This document shows positions 7,324-16,742 of a stretch of 64,000 bases of DNA, in pieces. The notes beneath the pieces were generated by a model, which ran no database searches, was not told where the DNA came from, and saw only the letters and a program-made list of their open reading frames with translations. The stretch is from Primorskyibacter flagellatus (lineage in GTDB: Bacteria > Pseudomonadota > Alphaproteobacteria > Rhodobacterales > Rhodobacteraceae). The DNA lies in assembly GCF_900176485.1 (NCBI RefSeq), contig NZ_FWYD01000009.1, forward strand, positions 19,516 through 83,515, written 5' to 3'. Made by a program: the position numbers and the translations under genes. Positions within the stretch are counted from its first letter, which is position 1. Each line of letters begins with the position of its first letter.

Positions 7324-9100
7324 AGGCGGCACGACCGGAGGTCTCGTAGCCCGGAATTGGCTCGTATTCGCGGTCGAACAGGTTTTCGACGCGGACATAG
7401 GCATCAATGCCATTGTCGAAGGCGTAGCCCAGCTGCGCGTTGACCACGGTGTAATTTGCCACATCCTCGGGCGTGAAACCCGTGCCGAAGGTTGCGGGCA
7501 AGTCAGCGCGACGTTGCAGGCTGGCCGACGCGCTGATCCGGTCGGTGATGTCCGCGGCAACGCCAAGGTCAAGCGCATAGCGCGGCACACGCTGAAGCGG
7601 ATCGTTGTCGGAGTCGCGCGCATCGGTGTAGGTGAATGCGCCGGTCAATGTCACCCGGTCAGAAATCGGCAGGAGGCCCGAAAGCTCAACCCCTTTGGAC
7701 ACGGATGTGCCTTCAACCTGATTATAGGCAGTGGTGTACTGGATGAGATCGTCGATCTCGGTATAGAACAGCGTCGCCGTCACCTCTGCGCCGTTTGCAA
7801 AGGTCTTTTCCAGCCCCAGATCGAAGCTGCGGCTTTTCTCCGGGTCAAGGTTCGGGTTCGCGCCGAAGCCGCCGAACAGCTCGTTCAGGGACGGGGCGCG
7901 GAAGCCGTTGGCCAGCGTCGAGCGGATGGTAAGGTCATCGCGCAGCCGCCAGTTCAATGCGGCACGTCCGGTGGTGAAACCGCCGAATTGCAGGTTGTCG
8001 TCATGGCGAACGGACAGGGCCAGATCCAGATCGGGCGTCGCCGCGTATTGAACCTCGCCAAAGAGGCCGCGCACCACAACCTCGTCATCGGTGAAGCTTT
8101 CAGCGGTTTCGCGGGTCCAGTCGGCCCCGAAGGACACGGTCAGGGCGTCGGTCGCGGTCCAGGTTCCGTTATAGCCGACCTTGTCGCGTTCGCCTTCATA
8201 AGCCTGAATGAAGGACAGCGGCGTGTCGCGATCCACGGTAAAGCGGGACATGTCGAATTCGTGATGCACGGCACCGGTATCGGCCTCGACATAGGCGCGC
8301 AGGCCCCGTTGTTGCGTGTCGCCGGTGCTGGCACCGGGGTCGTAGTCAAACTCGGAATCGAAGGCGAAGCCAGTCAGGCCAACTTTGATATCCGGCGTGA
8401 CGCGGTAATAGGCGTCGAACGTGTATTGGCCGCCGGCAAAGCCGTCTTCCTCATCGTCATTGGAGTAGGCGCTGATGCCGTCGGTGCGCACCCGCGAGGC
8501 GGTGACCGCGAACCCTGCATTGTCGGTCGCGATACCGTAGCTCAGCGTGCCGCGCGCGGTTCCGTAAGACCCGGCTTCGATCGCGACAGAGCCTTCGCGG
8601 CCCGGTTCTTCGGGGGCTTGGGCGGCGGTGATGGCGATGACGCCTGCCACGGCCTCGGACCCGTATAAGGCCGATTGCGCGCCTTTGACGACCTCGACCC
8701 GGCTGATGCCACCGAGCAGCGTATTCTTCCAGTCAAAGCTGGTCTGGGTGGCGGATGGGTCGGAAATGTCGATGCCGTTCAGCAGAACCGGGGCGTATTT
8801 CTGGTCAAGCCCGCGCAGGCGGACGTAGTTTGCACCGCTATATGAAAGACCGCCCGGCCCGTCGGGCTGGGTAAAGGTGACGCCAGCCGTGCCGGAGATG
8901 ATCGAAGACAGCGACGCGCTGGGCGTGTCGGCAATATCATCCTTGTCGATGACATCCACGGAAGCGCCTGTGCGCGACAGCGGCAGGCTGGATTGGTTGG
9001 CATAAACGGTGATCGTGTCGAGGATGGTGTAGTCCTGCGCCATTGCGGGCAGGGCGAGGCCGATCGCCAGCAGGGAGGCCGGGGCGAGGGTTTGTTTCAT
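7298..9100 (-). CDS. btuB: TonB-dependent outer-membrane cobalamin receptor
   Basis: 600 residues: signal peptide 1-21 ending AMAQ, TonB-box-like segment DTITVYA near 27, plug domain (about 40-150) and a 22-strand beta-barrel ending in Phe. BtuB-type C-terminal pattern NLFDREYEPIPGYETSGR. The ATG at 9100 has GGAAAGGA 6 nt upstream; an open frame extending to 9316 runs into the riboswitch and is not translated. First gene of the operon under the cobalamin riboswitch. Confidence 0.92.
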   Translation of the reverse strand: MKQTLAPASLLAIGLALPAMAQDYTILDTITVYANQSSLPLSRTGASVDVIDKDDIADTPSASLSSIISGTAGVTFTQPDGPGGLSYSGANYVRLRGLDQKYAPVLLNGIDISDPSATQTSFDWKNTLLGGISRVEVVKGAQSALYGSEAVAGVIAITAAQAPEEPGREGSVAIEAGSYGTARGTLSYGIATDNAGFAVTASRVRTDGISAYSNDDEEDGFAGGQYTFDAYYRVTPDIKVGLTGFAFDSEFDYDPGASTGDTQQRGLRAYVEADTGAVHHEFDMSRFTVDRDTPLSFIQAYEGERDKVGYNGTWTATDALTVSFGADWTRETAESFTDDEVVVRGLFGEVQYAATPDLDLALSVRHDDNLQFGGFTTGRAALNWRLRDDLTIRSTLANGFRAPSLNELFGGFGANPNLDPEKSRSFDLGLEKTFANGAEVTATLFYTEIDDLIQYTTAYNQVEGTSVSKGVELSGLLPISDRVTLTGAFTYTDARDSDNDPLQRVPRYALDLGVAADITDRISASASLQRRADLPATFGTGFTPEDVANYTVVNAQLGYAFDNGIDAYVRVENLFDREYEPIPGYETSGRAAYVGIRASF

Positions 9101-9244
9101 GGACGATCCTTTCCAGATCGAAGCGGCGCAATCCGGGCACCGGCGCTTTATGTCTGGCTCGGGAAAGGGGTGCCCTTCCGCGAACGGTGAAGGTCTGTCA
9201 CCGCAACGGAGAACCGTTATCCCGGCGCCCCCCGCGCCCGAATA

Positions 9245-9425
9245 GGGTGATCTTCCCGGCAGGTCTCCTGGCTTGCGGGTCGTCGCTTGGCCGGGCCTTC
9301 CCGTGGGTGCGCACACACCACAGTGACATCATCCGACCGCGCTCGCCGCTCACAGTTGCGGGGGCAGCCGCGGAATAAGGGCATGCCCCGCACCGCGTTC
9401 CCTCTTCGTCGGACGTTTGACAGCC
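9245..9425 (-). promoter_or_regulatory. Cobalamin (AdoCbl) riboswitch
   Basis: Read on the minus strand, the conserved blocks follow in the right order: GAGGGAACGCGGTGC, GCTGCCCCCGCAACTGT, CACTG before GGTG, GGGAAGGC, and the B12 box AGCCAGGAGACCTGCC (9258-9273). It sits about 150 nt upstream of btuB. When B12 is plentiful it should switch off btuB and the operon behind it. The gap 9101-9244 contains small inverted repeats (for example CGGTGA/TCACCG near 9185-9203) that could be the expression platform. No T-rich terminator is visible, so translational control or Rho is likely. Confidence 0.95.
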
Positions 9426-9805
9426 CGAACCGAGATACGAACGCTCTACTGCGCAGGCATTTTCAAGGCAAGAGTGGAATTATAAGGGCGAAAGAAGGCT
9501 GTCAGACGGGATTGCATGGGACGGATGGGAATTCATGCCGCCAACAGGGGGATTCCGCGCAAAAGCGACAGATGCAGCCACGATTCGTGGCGATGGCTGG
9601 GCCAGCGCTGTGTGAAAGCGGTCACCAGTCGAGAAAAAATCGACAAACTCATGGGAAAAACGCGGCGCGGTTTGGGCGCTATATCTGGTGTGTAGTTTCT
9701 GTCCATCCGCTACAAATCGCGTCCAGTTTTGCAGGATGGCAACGATATGTTGTTTTGTAGGGGTGTGGAAAACTAGATACGGTGGCTCAGGACCATAAAT
9801 TCCTA
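9426..9805. other. Non-coding gap between btuB riboswitch and dcw promoter
   Basis: No credible gene. It should contain the btuB promoter on the minus strand. A 7-bp perfect dyad GCCACGA-T-TCGTGGC is at 9577-9591; its regulator is unknown. AT content rises toward 9730-9780 just before the dcw promoter. Confidence 0.5.
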
Positions 9806-9834
9806 TTGATCGCCATCAATTCCCATAGTATCCC
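9806..9834 (+). promoter_or_regulatory. Candidate dcw/UpsM promoter overlapped by an FNR-type box
   Basis: TTGATC (9806-9811) and TATCCC (9829-9834) are 17 nt apart, a reasonable -35/-10 pair. The -35 hexamer is part of TTGAT-CGCC-ATCAA (9806-9819), a perfect match to the FNR/FnrL consensus TTGAT-N4-ATCAA. A regulator binding on top of the -35 would be expected to repress. Transcription would begin near 9841. Confidence 0.45.
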
Positions 9835-9840
9835 TGTAAG

Positions 9841-10070
9841 CACGATGAGGGACGGGACGAAGGGGCACACAAAGAACCCCGAAACATTCTCCCAACAAAA
9901 ACAAGAACGGCAGGTTTCATACAGGCTCCGCCTTTCATCGTGACCAAAGATCCGGCGCGCGAGCGAGCAGACATCCCCCCAGATGGCGCGTGTAGCTGGA
10001 CATATCCGCACAAAGCGGGACGAGGGTGGCGGGTTGATCAGTGGCAGCAGATCAGCCCGCCCTTTCGCGT
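9841..10070 (+). ncRNA. upsM: UpsM-like leader sRNA of the dcw cluster
   Basis: In Rhodobacter the abundant UpsM RNA is formed from the 5' leader of the dcw operon by partial termination upstream of mraZ. Here the same position has a promoter candidate, a roughly 230-nt untranslated leader, and a strong hairpin (10028-10061) about 60 nt before mraZ. Near the 5' end GATGAGGGACGG (9844-9855) can pair with the sRNA candidate at 48174-48269. A further GGGG/CCCC stem lies at 9862-9880. Identification rests on position and structure, not on sequence alignment. Confidence 0.55.
10028..10066 (+). terminator. Leader hairpin/attenuator upstream of mraZ
   Basis: GGCGGGTTGATC (10028-10039) pairs with GATCAGCCCGCC (10050-10061): 12 bp with one G-U pair and a 10-nt loop, followed by CTTTCGCGTTT. 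The weak T tract suits partial rather than full termination, which would release the leader RNA and let some transcription enter mraZ. Confidence 0.6.
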
Positions 10071-10119
10071 TTAGGGGCCGGGAAAACCGGGTGGGGCAAT
10101 CGAAGGAAGCGGCAGGGCA

Positions 10120-10623
10120 GTGGGTCGCAGGTTCAGAGGCGAAAGCCAACTCAAGGTAGATGCGAAAGGCAGGGTGTCCATCCCGGCCTCTTTTCGTCGT
10201 GTGCTGGAAGAGTGCGACCCGAACTGGACCGAAGGGCTGAACCCCGAGCTTGTGATTGTCTATGGCGACCATCGCCGCAAATTTCTGGAATGCTACACGA
10301 TCGAGGCCATCGAAGAGGTGGACAGCAAGATCGACGCAAAGCCGCGCGGATCGCGGCAACGCCGGATTCTGCAACAGCTTTTCCAGGGCCAGTCCCATCC
10401 CACCAATGTCGACGAGACCGGGCGTCTGGTCCTGCCTGCCAAGCTGCGCCAGAAGATCGGCCTTGACGGGCAGGCGTTTTTCATTGGCGCGGGCGATACG
10501 TTCCAGATCTGGAATCCCGAAACCTTTGAGCGGGAAGAACTGGCCAAGACCGAAGAATTCCTGGACGAGCTGCCCGACGATTTCGATCCGCTGAGTTTCC
10601 TGGAAGATGAAGGAGGCGCGTAA
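10120..10623 (+). CDS. mraZ: MraZ transcriptional regulator
   Basis: 167 residues with two AbrB-like (MraZ) domains: KVDAKGRVSIPASFRR near residues 12-27 and VDETGRLVLPAKLRQK near 94-109. MraZ binds repeats in front of the dcw cluster and moderates its expression. The GTG start gives VGRRFRGES, as in related Rhodobacterales. It opens the dcw operon, 3 nt before rsmH. I see no clear triplet of TGGGN boxes upstream. Confidence 0.93.
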   Translation: MGRRFRGESQLKVDAKGRVSIPASFRRVLEECDPNWTEGLNPELVIVYGDHRRKFLECYTIEAIEEVDSKIDAKPRGSRQRRILQQLFQGQSHPTNVDETGRLVLPAKLRQKIGLDGQAFFIGAGDTFQIWNPETFEREELAKTEEFLDELPDDFDPLSFLEDEGGA

Positions 10624-10626
10624 AAG

Positions 10627-11613
10627 ATGCCACCCGCCGCCCCGCCTTCTGCCCCGCATATCCCGGTCTTGCTGCGCCCGCTTCTGCGGGCGGTTTCGCC
10701 TGTAGAAGGCATCTGGATTGACGGCACCTTCGGTGCGGGCGGCTATGCGCGCGGGCTGTTGGAGGCTGGTGCCGATCAGGTCATCGGCATTGACCGCGAC
10801 CCGATGGTTTTTGACATGGCCGGGGACTGGGCGGCGGAATACGGCGACAAGCTGCGGCTGGTCGAGGCGAATTTCGCCGATATGGATAAACATGCCGAGG
10901 GCGTCGACGGCGTGGTGCTGGATCTGGGCGTGTCCTCGATGCAGCTGGATCTGGCCGAGCGTGGCTTTTCCTTCATGCGCGACGGGCCGCTGGATATGCG
11001 GATGGGGGTCACGGGCGACAGCGCCGCCGATCTGGTGAACAGTGCCGAAGAGGTCGATCTGGCCGATATTCTGTATACTTACGGCGAAGAGCGCGCCTCT
11101 CGTCGCATAGCCCGTGCGATTGTCCGCGAACGCGAAAAAGAGCCGATCACCCGGACGCTGCAACTGGCCGGGATCATCGAGGGCTGCCTGCCACGGCAGA
11201 AGCCGGGACAGTCGCATCCCGCCACACGCAGCTTTCAGGCGCTGCGGATTGCGGTGAATGATGAATATGGCGCGCTGTATCAGGGGTTGCTGGCGGCGGA
11301 ACGGGTGCTGAGGCCCGGCGGCTGGCTGGCGGTTGTCAGCTTTCATTCCATTGAGGACCGCATGGTCAAGCGTTTCTTTCAGGCGCGCGGCGGGGCGCTG
11401 GGCAATGCCAACCGTTTCGCGCCCGAGGTCGAAGCGCCGGACCCGCAATTCAAGATTGCCAACCGCAAGGCCATCGGCGCCGATCCCGAAGAGCTGGATG
11501 TCAATCCGCGTGCGCGCAGCGCCTTGTTGCGGGTGGCCACGCGGACGGACGCACCTGCGGGCGAGATCGACGCCAAATCCATTGCCATGCCATTGCTGAA
11601 AGGAGCGAGATAA
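10627..11613 (+). CDS. rsmH: 16S rRNA (cytosine-1402-N4) methyltransferase
   Basis: 328 residues, typical for RsmH (MraW). The SAM-binding loop [11 protein letters not shown] is near 37-47, followed by [12 protein letters not shown] and the family signature [14 protein letters not shown] near 238-251. It methylates C1402 in the ribosomal decoding centre. A strong AAGGAGG lies about 9 nt before the ATG. The stop overlaps the ftsL start (TAATG). Confidence 0.95.
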   Translation: MPPAAPPSAPHIPVLLRPLLRAVSPVEGIWIDGTFGAGGYARGLLEAGADQVIGIDRDPMVFDMAGDWAAEYGDKLRLVEANFADMDKHAEGVDGVVLDLGVSSMQLDLAERGFSFMRDGPLDMRMGVTGDSAADLVNSAEEVDLADILYTYGEERASRRIARAIVREREKEPITRTLQLAGIIEGCLPRQKPGQSHPATRSFQALRIAVNDEYGALYQGLLAAERVLRPGGWLAVVSFHSIEDRMVKRFFQARGGALGNANRFAPEVEAPDPQFKIANRKAIGADPEELDVNPRARSALLRVATRTDAPAGEIDAKSIAMPLLKGAR

Positions 11614-11957
11614 TGCGTAGCCTGTTTTTTGTGCTGACCGCGCTTTCCGTGATCGGGTTGGCCTTCTGGGCCTATCACGAGAATTACAAGACGCAGGAGG
11701 CGCTGTCGAATGCCGAACGCCTGCAACACAAGATCGGGTCCGCGCGCGCGCGCCTGGCCGTGCTGAAGGCCGAATGGGCCTATCTCAACCGTCCCGACAG
11801 GCTGCGCGATCTGGCCGAGGTCAACTTTGAAAGCTTGGGGCTTTTGCCGCTGCGCCCGGATCAGTTTGGTCGCGTCGATCAGGTGTCCTATCCGCAGCGT
11901 GCCGCGGTGATTGACGAACAGGCGATCACGGTGGCCAGCTCGGGAGAGGACGAATGA
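11613..11957 (+). CDS. ftsL: Cell division protein FtsL
   Basis: 114 residues, bitopic: one membrane helix at about 5-21 (FFVLTALSVIGLAFWAY) followed by a periplasmic coiled-coil of about 45 residues. FtsL works with FtsB and FtsQ in activating septal synthesis. Sequence conservation in this family is low, so the call leans on size, topology and position between rsmH and ftsI. Overlaps ftsI by ATGA. Confidence 0.85.
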   Translation: MRSLFFVLTALSVIGLAFWAYHENYKTQEALSNAERLQHKIGSARARLAVLKAEWAYLNRPDRLRDLAEVNFESLGLLPLRPDQFGRVDQVSYPQRAAVIDEQAITVASSGEDE

Positions 11958-13738
11958 ACCGGACCGCGCTGCGCCCTCTCGCCCGTATTCTCGAAGCCCG
12001 CAGCCGGGGCGAAAACCCCGATGCCATTGAACGCGAAAACCTGCGCATCCGCCACGAGCAGATGCGCGACCGGTCCCGCACCCGCGCCGAGGGGCGGCTG
12101 TTGGTGCTGGGCGTGATGTTTTTCTGCGCATTTTCGGTGATCGGTGCCCGCATGGGCGTCTTGTCGGCCTCCGAGGCGAGCGAGCCACGCGCACAGGCCG
12201 CGGGCGCGTCGATCATCGCGCAGCGCGCCGATATTGTGGACCGTCGTGGCCGCATTCTTGCGACCAATATGGAAACCCACTCTCTCTATGCGCATCCGCA
12301 GCAGATGGTTGAACCGGAACGCGCCGCCAAGGCTTTGGCCGGGATCTTTCCGGATCTTAAGGAAGAGCGCCTGATCAAGGATTTTTCGGGCAAGCGCAAA
12401 TTCGTCTGGGTGAAAAAGAAGATCAGCCCCGAACAACAACAGGCCGTGCATGATATTGGCGAGCCGGGCTTGCTGTTCGGCCCGCGCGAGATGCGGCTGT
12501 TTCCCAACGGGTCCATCGCCAGCCACGTTCTGGGGGGCGCTGGATTTGGCCGTGAAGGCGTGCATTCGGCAGAGGTGATCGGCACTGCCGGGGTTGAGAA
12601 ATATTTTGACGATGTGCTGCGTGATCCGGCCCGCGAAGGCGCACCGCTGGAACTGTCGCTGGATTTGACCGTTCAAGCGGCGACCGAGCGCGTGCTGTAC
12701 GGCGGCATGAAGCTGATGAATGCCAAGGGTGCCGCCTCGGTCCTGATGGATGTGCATACCGGCGAGGTGATTGCCATTGCCAGCCTGCCGGATTTCGACC
12801 CCAATGACCGCCCGCGCCCCCCGACCGAAGGCAACCCGTCCGACAGCCCGCTGTTCAACCGCGCGGTGCAGGGGGTGTACGAGCTTGGCTCTACCTTCAA
12901 GATCTTCGCGACGGCACAGGCGATGGAACTGGGCCTCGTTAGTCCCGAAACGATGATCGACATCCGTGGTCCTCTGCGTTGGGGTCGGCACCGAATCCGC
13001 GATTTTCACAATTACGGCAAAGAGTTGTCGGTCACCAAGGTGATCGTGAAGTCGTCGAATATCGGCACCGCACGGATTGCCCAGATGATCGGGGTAGAGC
13101 GTCAGAAGCAGTTCCTTGAAGCGCTGGGGTTCTTCAAGACAACCGGATTGGAAATGGTGGAATCGAAAGGCGGCAAGCCTTTGCTGCCGCCGCAATGGTC
13201 GGAATTGTCCACCATGACGATTTCTTACGGTCACGGGCTGTCCGCGACGCCTCTGCATCTGGCGGCGGGCTATGCCGCGATTGCAAATGGCGGCTATCAG
13301 ATCACGCCGACCTTGCTGAAACAGTCCGGCTCGCAGCTTGGTCCGCGGATCATGCGCCCCGAGGTTTCCGCACGCTCGCGTGCCATGCTGCGCAAGGTGG
13401 TGACCGAGGGCACGGCCAGCTTCGGCGAGGTTCCGGGCTATGCGGTTGCGGGCAAGACCGGCACCGCTGACAAGCCCAAGGAACGCGGGGGCGGCTATTA
13501 CAAGGACAAGGTGATCGCGACATTCGCCGCGATGTTCCCCGCGCATGATCCGAAATACGTGCTGGTGGTGACGCTGGACGAGCCGTCCGAGAACTCTGGC
13601 GACAAGCCGCGCCGCACCGCCGGGTGGACCGCTGTTCCCGTCGCGGCCGAGATGATCGGTCGGATCGCGCCGCTTCTGGGCATGGCACCCGAGGTTGAGC
13701 CGGGACAGCTTGCTGGTATAACGCTGACGTCCAATTGA
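11954..13738 (+). CDS. ftsI: Septal peptidoglycan transpeptidase (PBP3)
   Basis: 594-residue class B penicillin-binding protein. It has an N-terminal membrane anchor (about 49-69), a dimerisation domain, and a transpeptidase domain with the catalytic STFK at about 313-316, SSN about 50 residues later, and KTGT at about 501-504. It cross-links septal peptidoglycan in a complex with FtsW. Sits in the dcw operon after ftsL. Confidence 0.95.
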   Translation: MNRTALRPLARILEARSRGENPDAIERENLRIRHEQMRDRSRTRAEGRLLVLGVMFFCAFSVIGARMGVLSASEASEPRAQAAGASIIAQRADIVDRRGRILATNMETHSLYAHPQQMVEPERAAKALAGIFPDLKEERLIKDFSGKRKFVWVKKKISPEQQQAVHDIGEPGLLFGPREMRLFPNGSIASHVLGGAGFGREGVHSAEVIGTAGVEKYFDDVLRDPAREGAPLELSLDLTVQAATERVLYGGMKLMNAKGAASVLMDVHTGEVIAIASLPDFDPNDRPRPPTEGNPSDSPLFNRAVQGVYELGSTFKIFATAQAMELGLVSPETMIDIRGPLRWGRHRIRDFHNYGKELSVTKVIVKSSNIGTARIAQMIGVERQKQFLEALGFFKTTGLEMVESKGGKPLLPPQWSELSTMTISYGHGLSATPLHLAAGYAAIANGGYQITPTLLKQSGSQLGPRIMRPEVSARSRAMLRKVVTEGTASFGEVPGYAVAGKTGTADKPKERGGGYYKDKVIATFAAMFPAHDPKYVLVVTLDEPSENSGDKPRRTAGWTAVPVAAEMIGRIAPLLGMAPEVEPGQLAGITLTSN

Positions 13739-13811
13739 CGCAGCGCCTGCCCTTGTCATGCGCGGCTGCCGGTGGCACCTGCGGGCAATGGTCAAAGACG
13801 GGAAGACGCGT

Positions 13812-15296
13812 ATGGGGAACGGTGCAAAGACGCTGAGCGAGCTGGGGCTGACAGCGCGGGGGGGGCGCGAGGCTCGGGTGACGGGCCTGGCCGTGGACAG
13901 CCGCGAGGTGCGCGACGGCCATTTGTTTGCGGCCTTGCCGGGCACGCGGGTGCATGGGGGTGAGTTCATCCAATATGCGCTGCGCATGGGCGCGGGCGCT
14001 GTCCTGACCGATGCCGAGGGCGCAAGGATTGCCGCAGACGAATTGGAAGCGTCAGACGCCGCTCTGGTGATTGCCGAAGATCCCCGGCAGGCGCTGGCCT
14101 ATACGGCCGCGTTGTGGTTCGGCGCGCAGCCAGAGGTGATGGTGGCCATCACCGGCACCAACGGCAAGACCTCGGTCGCCACATTTGTGCGTCACATCTG
14201 GCAGGAGTTGGGTCATAGCGCGGTCAATGTCGGCACGACGGGCGTCGAAGGCGACTGGGACGCGCCACTCGCGCATACGACACCCGAACCGATCACCTTG
14301 CACCGGGTCTTGTCGCAGGCCGCTATGGCGGGGGTGACCCATGCCGCGATGGAAGCGTCCAGCCACGGGCTGGCGCAGCGCCGTCTTGATGGCGTGCATC
14401 TGCGCGCGGCGGGGTTCACCAATTTCAGTCAGGATCATCTGGATTACCACGCCAGTTTCGAGGAATATTTCGACGCCAAGGCAGGGCTTTTCGCCCGTGT
14501 GCTGCCCGATGACGGTGTGGCCGTGATCAATATCGACGACGCGCGCGGCGTGGACATGGCGGCGATTGCCAGCGCACGCGGCCAGCATGTCCTGACCGTC
14601 GGCGATGCCGAAGGGGCCGATATTTGCCTGAGCGCGCAGCGGTTCGATGCCACCGGACAGGAAATCCGCGTCGTGCATGAGGGCGTCGCCCGACAATTGC
14701 GCCTGCCGCTGATCGGCGGCTTTCAGGGCGAAAACGTGTTGCTGGCCGCCGGTTTGGTCATCGCCTGCGGGGCAGAGCCGGAACAGGTGTTCGACGCGCT
14801 GCCGCAATTGCGCACCGTCCGGGGCCGGATGCAACTGGCCGCGACGCGCGAAAACGGCGCTGCGGTGTTTGTCGATTTTGCCCATACGCCCGACGCGATT
14901 GCCACCGCCATTCAGGCGCTGCGCCCGCATGTGATGGGCCGTCTGGTGGCGATCATCGGCGCGGGCGGCGACCGCGACCGCGCCAAGCGTCCGCTGATGG
15001 GGCAGGCGGCGGCGGAACATGCCGATCTGGTGATCGTGACCGACGACAATCCACGCTCTGAAGACCCCGCCGCGATCCGCGCCGCCGTGCTGGAAGGCGC
15101 GGGCGATGCGTCAGAGGTGGGCGACCGTGCCGAGGCGATCCTGCGCGGTGTCGACGCGCTTGGCCCCGGTGACGCGCTGCTGATCTGCGGCAAGGGGCAC
15201 GAAAGCGGCCAGACTGTGGGCGATATTGTCTACCCCTTCGATGACGTTGAACAGGCCAGCGTGGCCGTGGCCGCACTGGACGGGAGGTTGCCATGA
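13812..15296 (+). CDS. murE: UDP-MurNAc-L-Ala-D-Glu:meso-DAP ligase
   Basis: 494 residues with the three Mur-ligase domains. ATP loop GTNGKTS at about 115-121. DNPR at 412-415 marks specificity for meso-diaminopimelate rather than lysine. It adds the third amino acid of the peptidoglycan stem peptide. The ATG at 13812 was preferred over upstream ATGs (13758 onwards) because it gives MGNGAKTLSEL and normal length. Overlaps murF by ATGA. Confidence 0.95.
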   Translation: MGNGAKTLSELGLTARGGREARVTGLAVDSREVRDGHLFAALPGTRVHGGEFIQYALRMGAGAVLTDAEGARIAADELEASDAALVIAEDPRQALAYTAALWFGAQPEVMVAITGTNGKTSVATFVRHIWQELGHSAVNVGTTGVEGDWDAPLAHTTPEPITLHRVLSQAAMAGVTHAAMEASSHGLAQRRLDGVHLRAAGFTNFSQDHLDYHASFEEYFDAKAGLFARVLPDDGVAVINIDDARGVDMAAIASARGQHVLTVGDAEGADICLSAQRFDATGQEIRVVHEGVARQLRLPLIGGFQGENVLLAAGLVIACGAEPEQVFDALPQLRTVRGRMQLAATRENGAAVFVDFAHTPDAIATAIQALRPHVMGRLVAIIGAGGDRDRAKRPLMGQAAAEHADLVIVTDDNPRSEDPAAIRAAVLEGAGDASEVGDRAEAILRGVDALGPGDALLICGKGHESGQTVGDIVYPFDDVEQASVAVAALDGRLP

Positions 15297-16738
15297 CGCT
15301 TTGGACCGCCGCCGAGGCGGCCGCGGCCACCGGCGGGCGGGCTGTCGGCGATTGGGCGGCGACGGGCGTTTCCATCGACACGCGCACGATTGTCCGGGGC
15401 GATCTGTTCGTGGCGCTGAAAGCCGCGCGCGACGGGCATGAATTTGTCGCTCAGGCGTTGCAAGGCGGTGCCGCCGCAGCACTGGTCGATCATGTGCCCG
15501 AGGATGTGCCTGCGGACGCGCCGTTGCTGATCGTCGATGACGTGTTGACCGGTTTGGAACGGCTGGGCGGAGCAGCACGCGCGCGGACCGACGCGCAGGT
15601 CGTTGCGGTGACCGGCTCTGTCGGCAAGACCTCCACCAAGGAGATGCTGCGCAAGGTTCTGGGCGGGCAGGGAAAGGTCCATGCCGCCGAGAAGAGCTAT
15701 AACAACCATTGGGGCGTGCCGCTGACATTGGCGCGGATGCCGAAAGACACCGATTTCGCGGTGATCGAGATCGGCATGAACCACCCCGGTGAGATCGGCC
15801 CGCTGGCGCGGCTGGCAAGGCCTCATGTCGCCGTGGTGACCATCGTGGCACCTGCGCATCTGGCAGCGTTCGAGAATGTGCAGGGCATTGCGCGTGAAAA
15901 GGCCGCGATCTTCGAGGGGCTGGAACCGGGTGGTACGGGAATCGTCAACGGCGATCTGGCAACCTCGGCGATCCTTATCGAGGCCGCGCAGGCGCGTGCT
16001 GCGCGGGTGATCACCTTTGGCGAAAGCGCGGCCTGTCATCACCGCGTGAGCAATGTGCAGATCGGCGATCAGGCGACGGTGGTGCATGGGCGCGCCTGGC
16101 GCACGCCGCTTTTGTACAAGGTTGCGGTGCCGGGGCGGCATTTTGCGGTGAACGCGATGGCTGTGATCGCGGTGGTCAGTGCGCTGCATCTGGACCGCGC
16201 CCTTGCCATGTTGGCTCTGGGCCGCTGGCATCCTGTCGAGGGGCGGGGCGCGCGCGAGGTCATTAGGCTTGACGCGGTTGATACGCAAATGGCGTTCGAG
16301 ATGATTGATGATGCCTATAACGCCAATCCGGCATCGGTCGGCGCGGCGCTGGAAGTGCTGGCGGCGGCTTCTGTGCGTCACGATCTGGGGCGTGTCGCGC
16401 AGGGGCGACGGATTGCCTTTCTGGGCGATATGAAGGAACTGGGTGACGACGAGGCTGCCTTGCATGCGGCGATTGCCGATCTGGCGGCGATGGACCGGAT
16501 CGACCGGGTTCATGCCGTAGGGCCGTTGATGCACCACCTGTGGGAGGCACTGCCCCAGGAAAAGCGCGGCCGCTGGACCGAGACCAGCGCCGAGATGGCC
16601 AAGGGGCTGCGCCACGATCTGGACGCCGGAGACGTTGTTCTGGTGAAGGGGTCGCTGAGCATGGGGTTGGCGCGCGTGGTTGACGGCTTGCGCAAATTGC
16701 GCCAAGGCCCAGCCCACAGTGAGACCACGGAGAACTGA
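15293..16738 (+). CDS. murF: UDP-MurNAc-tripeptide:D-Ala-D-Ala ligase
   Basis: 481 residues. Mur-ligase layout with an N-terminal substrate domain (SIDTRT, GDLFVAL near 25-42), ATP loop GSVGKTS at about 108-114, the [14 protein letters not shown] signature and DDAYNANP near 338. It adds D-Ala-D-Ala to finish the cytoplasmic pentapeptide precursor. Four nt separate its stop from the mraY start. Confidence 0.95.
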   Translation: MTLWTAAEAAAATGGRAVGDWAATGVSIDTRTIVRGDLFVALKAARDGHEFVAQALQGGAAAALVDHVPEDVPADAPLLIVDDVLTGLERLGGAARARTDAQVVAVTGSVGKTSTKEMLRKVLGGQGKVHAAEKSYNNHWGVPLTLARMPKDTDFAVIEIGMNHPGEIGPLARLARPHVAVVTIVAPAHLAAFENVQGIAREKAAIFEGLEPGGTGIVNGDLATSAILIEAAQARAARVITFGESAACHHRVSNVQIGDQATVVHGRAWRTPLLYKVAVPGRHFAVNAMAVIAVVSALHLDRALAMLALGRWHPVEGRGAREVIRLDAVDTQMAFEMIDDAYNANPASVGAALEVLAAASVRHDLGRVAQGRRIAFLGDMKELGDDEAALHAAIADLAAMDRIDRVHAVGPLMHHLWEALPQEKRGRWTETSAEMAKGLRHDLDAGDVVLVKGSLSMGLARVVDGLRKLRQGPAHSETTEN

Positions 16739-16742
16739 ACGG

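Noticed and set aside
9101-9316. Longer btuB with an N-terminal extension
   Set aside because: The extension overlaps the B12 riboswitch core, while the ATG at 9100 has a Shine-Dalgarno and begins a proper signal peptide.
10081-10125. Classical MraZ-binding boxes (TGGGN repeats)
   Set aside because: Single TGGG occurrences are present near 10091 and 10121, but the regularly spaced triplet expected for MraZ was not found.
9787-11448. Minus-strand open frame of 553 codons across mraZ and rsmH
   Set aside because: Antisense shadow of two clearly conserved genes in GC-rich DNA; no start context or recognisable domain.
11888-13987. Minus-strand open frame of 699 codons antisense to ftsI
   Set aside because: Shadow frame; ftsI on the other strand has all catalytic motifs, and the antisense product is His/Arg-rich with no family likeness.
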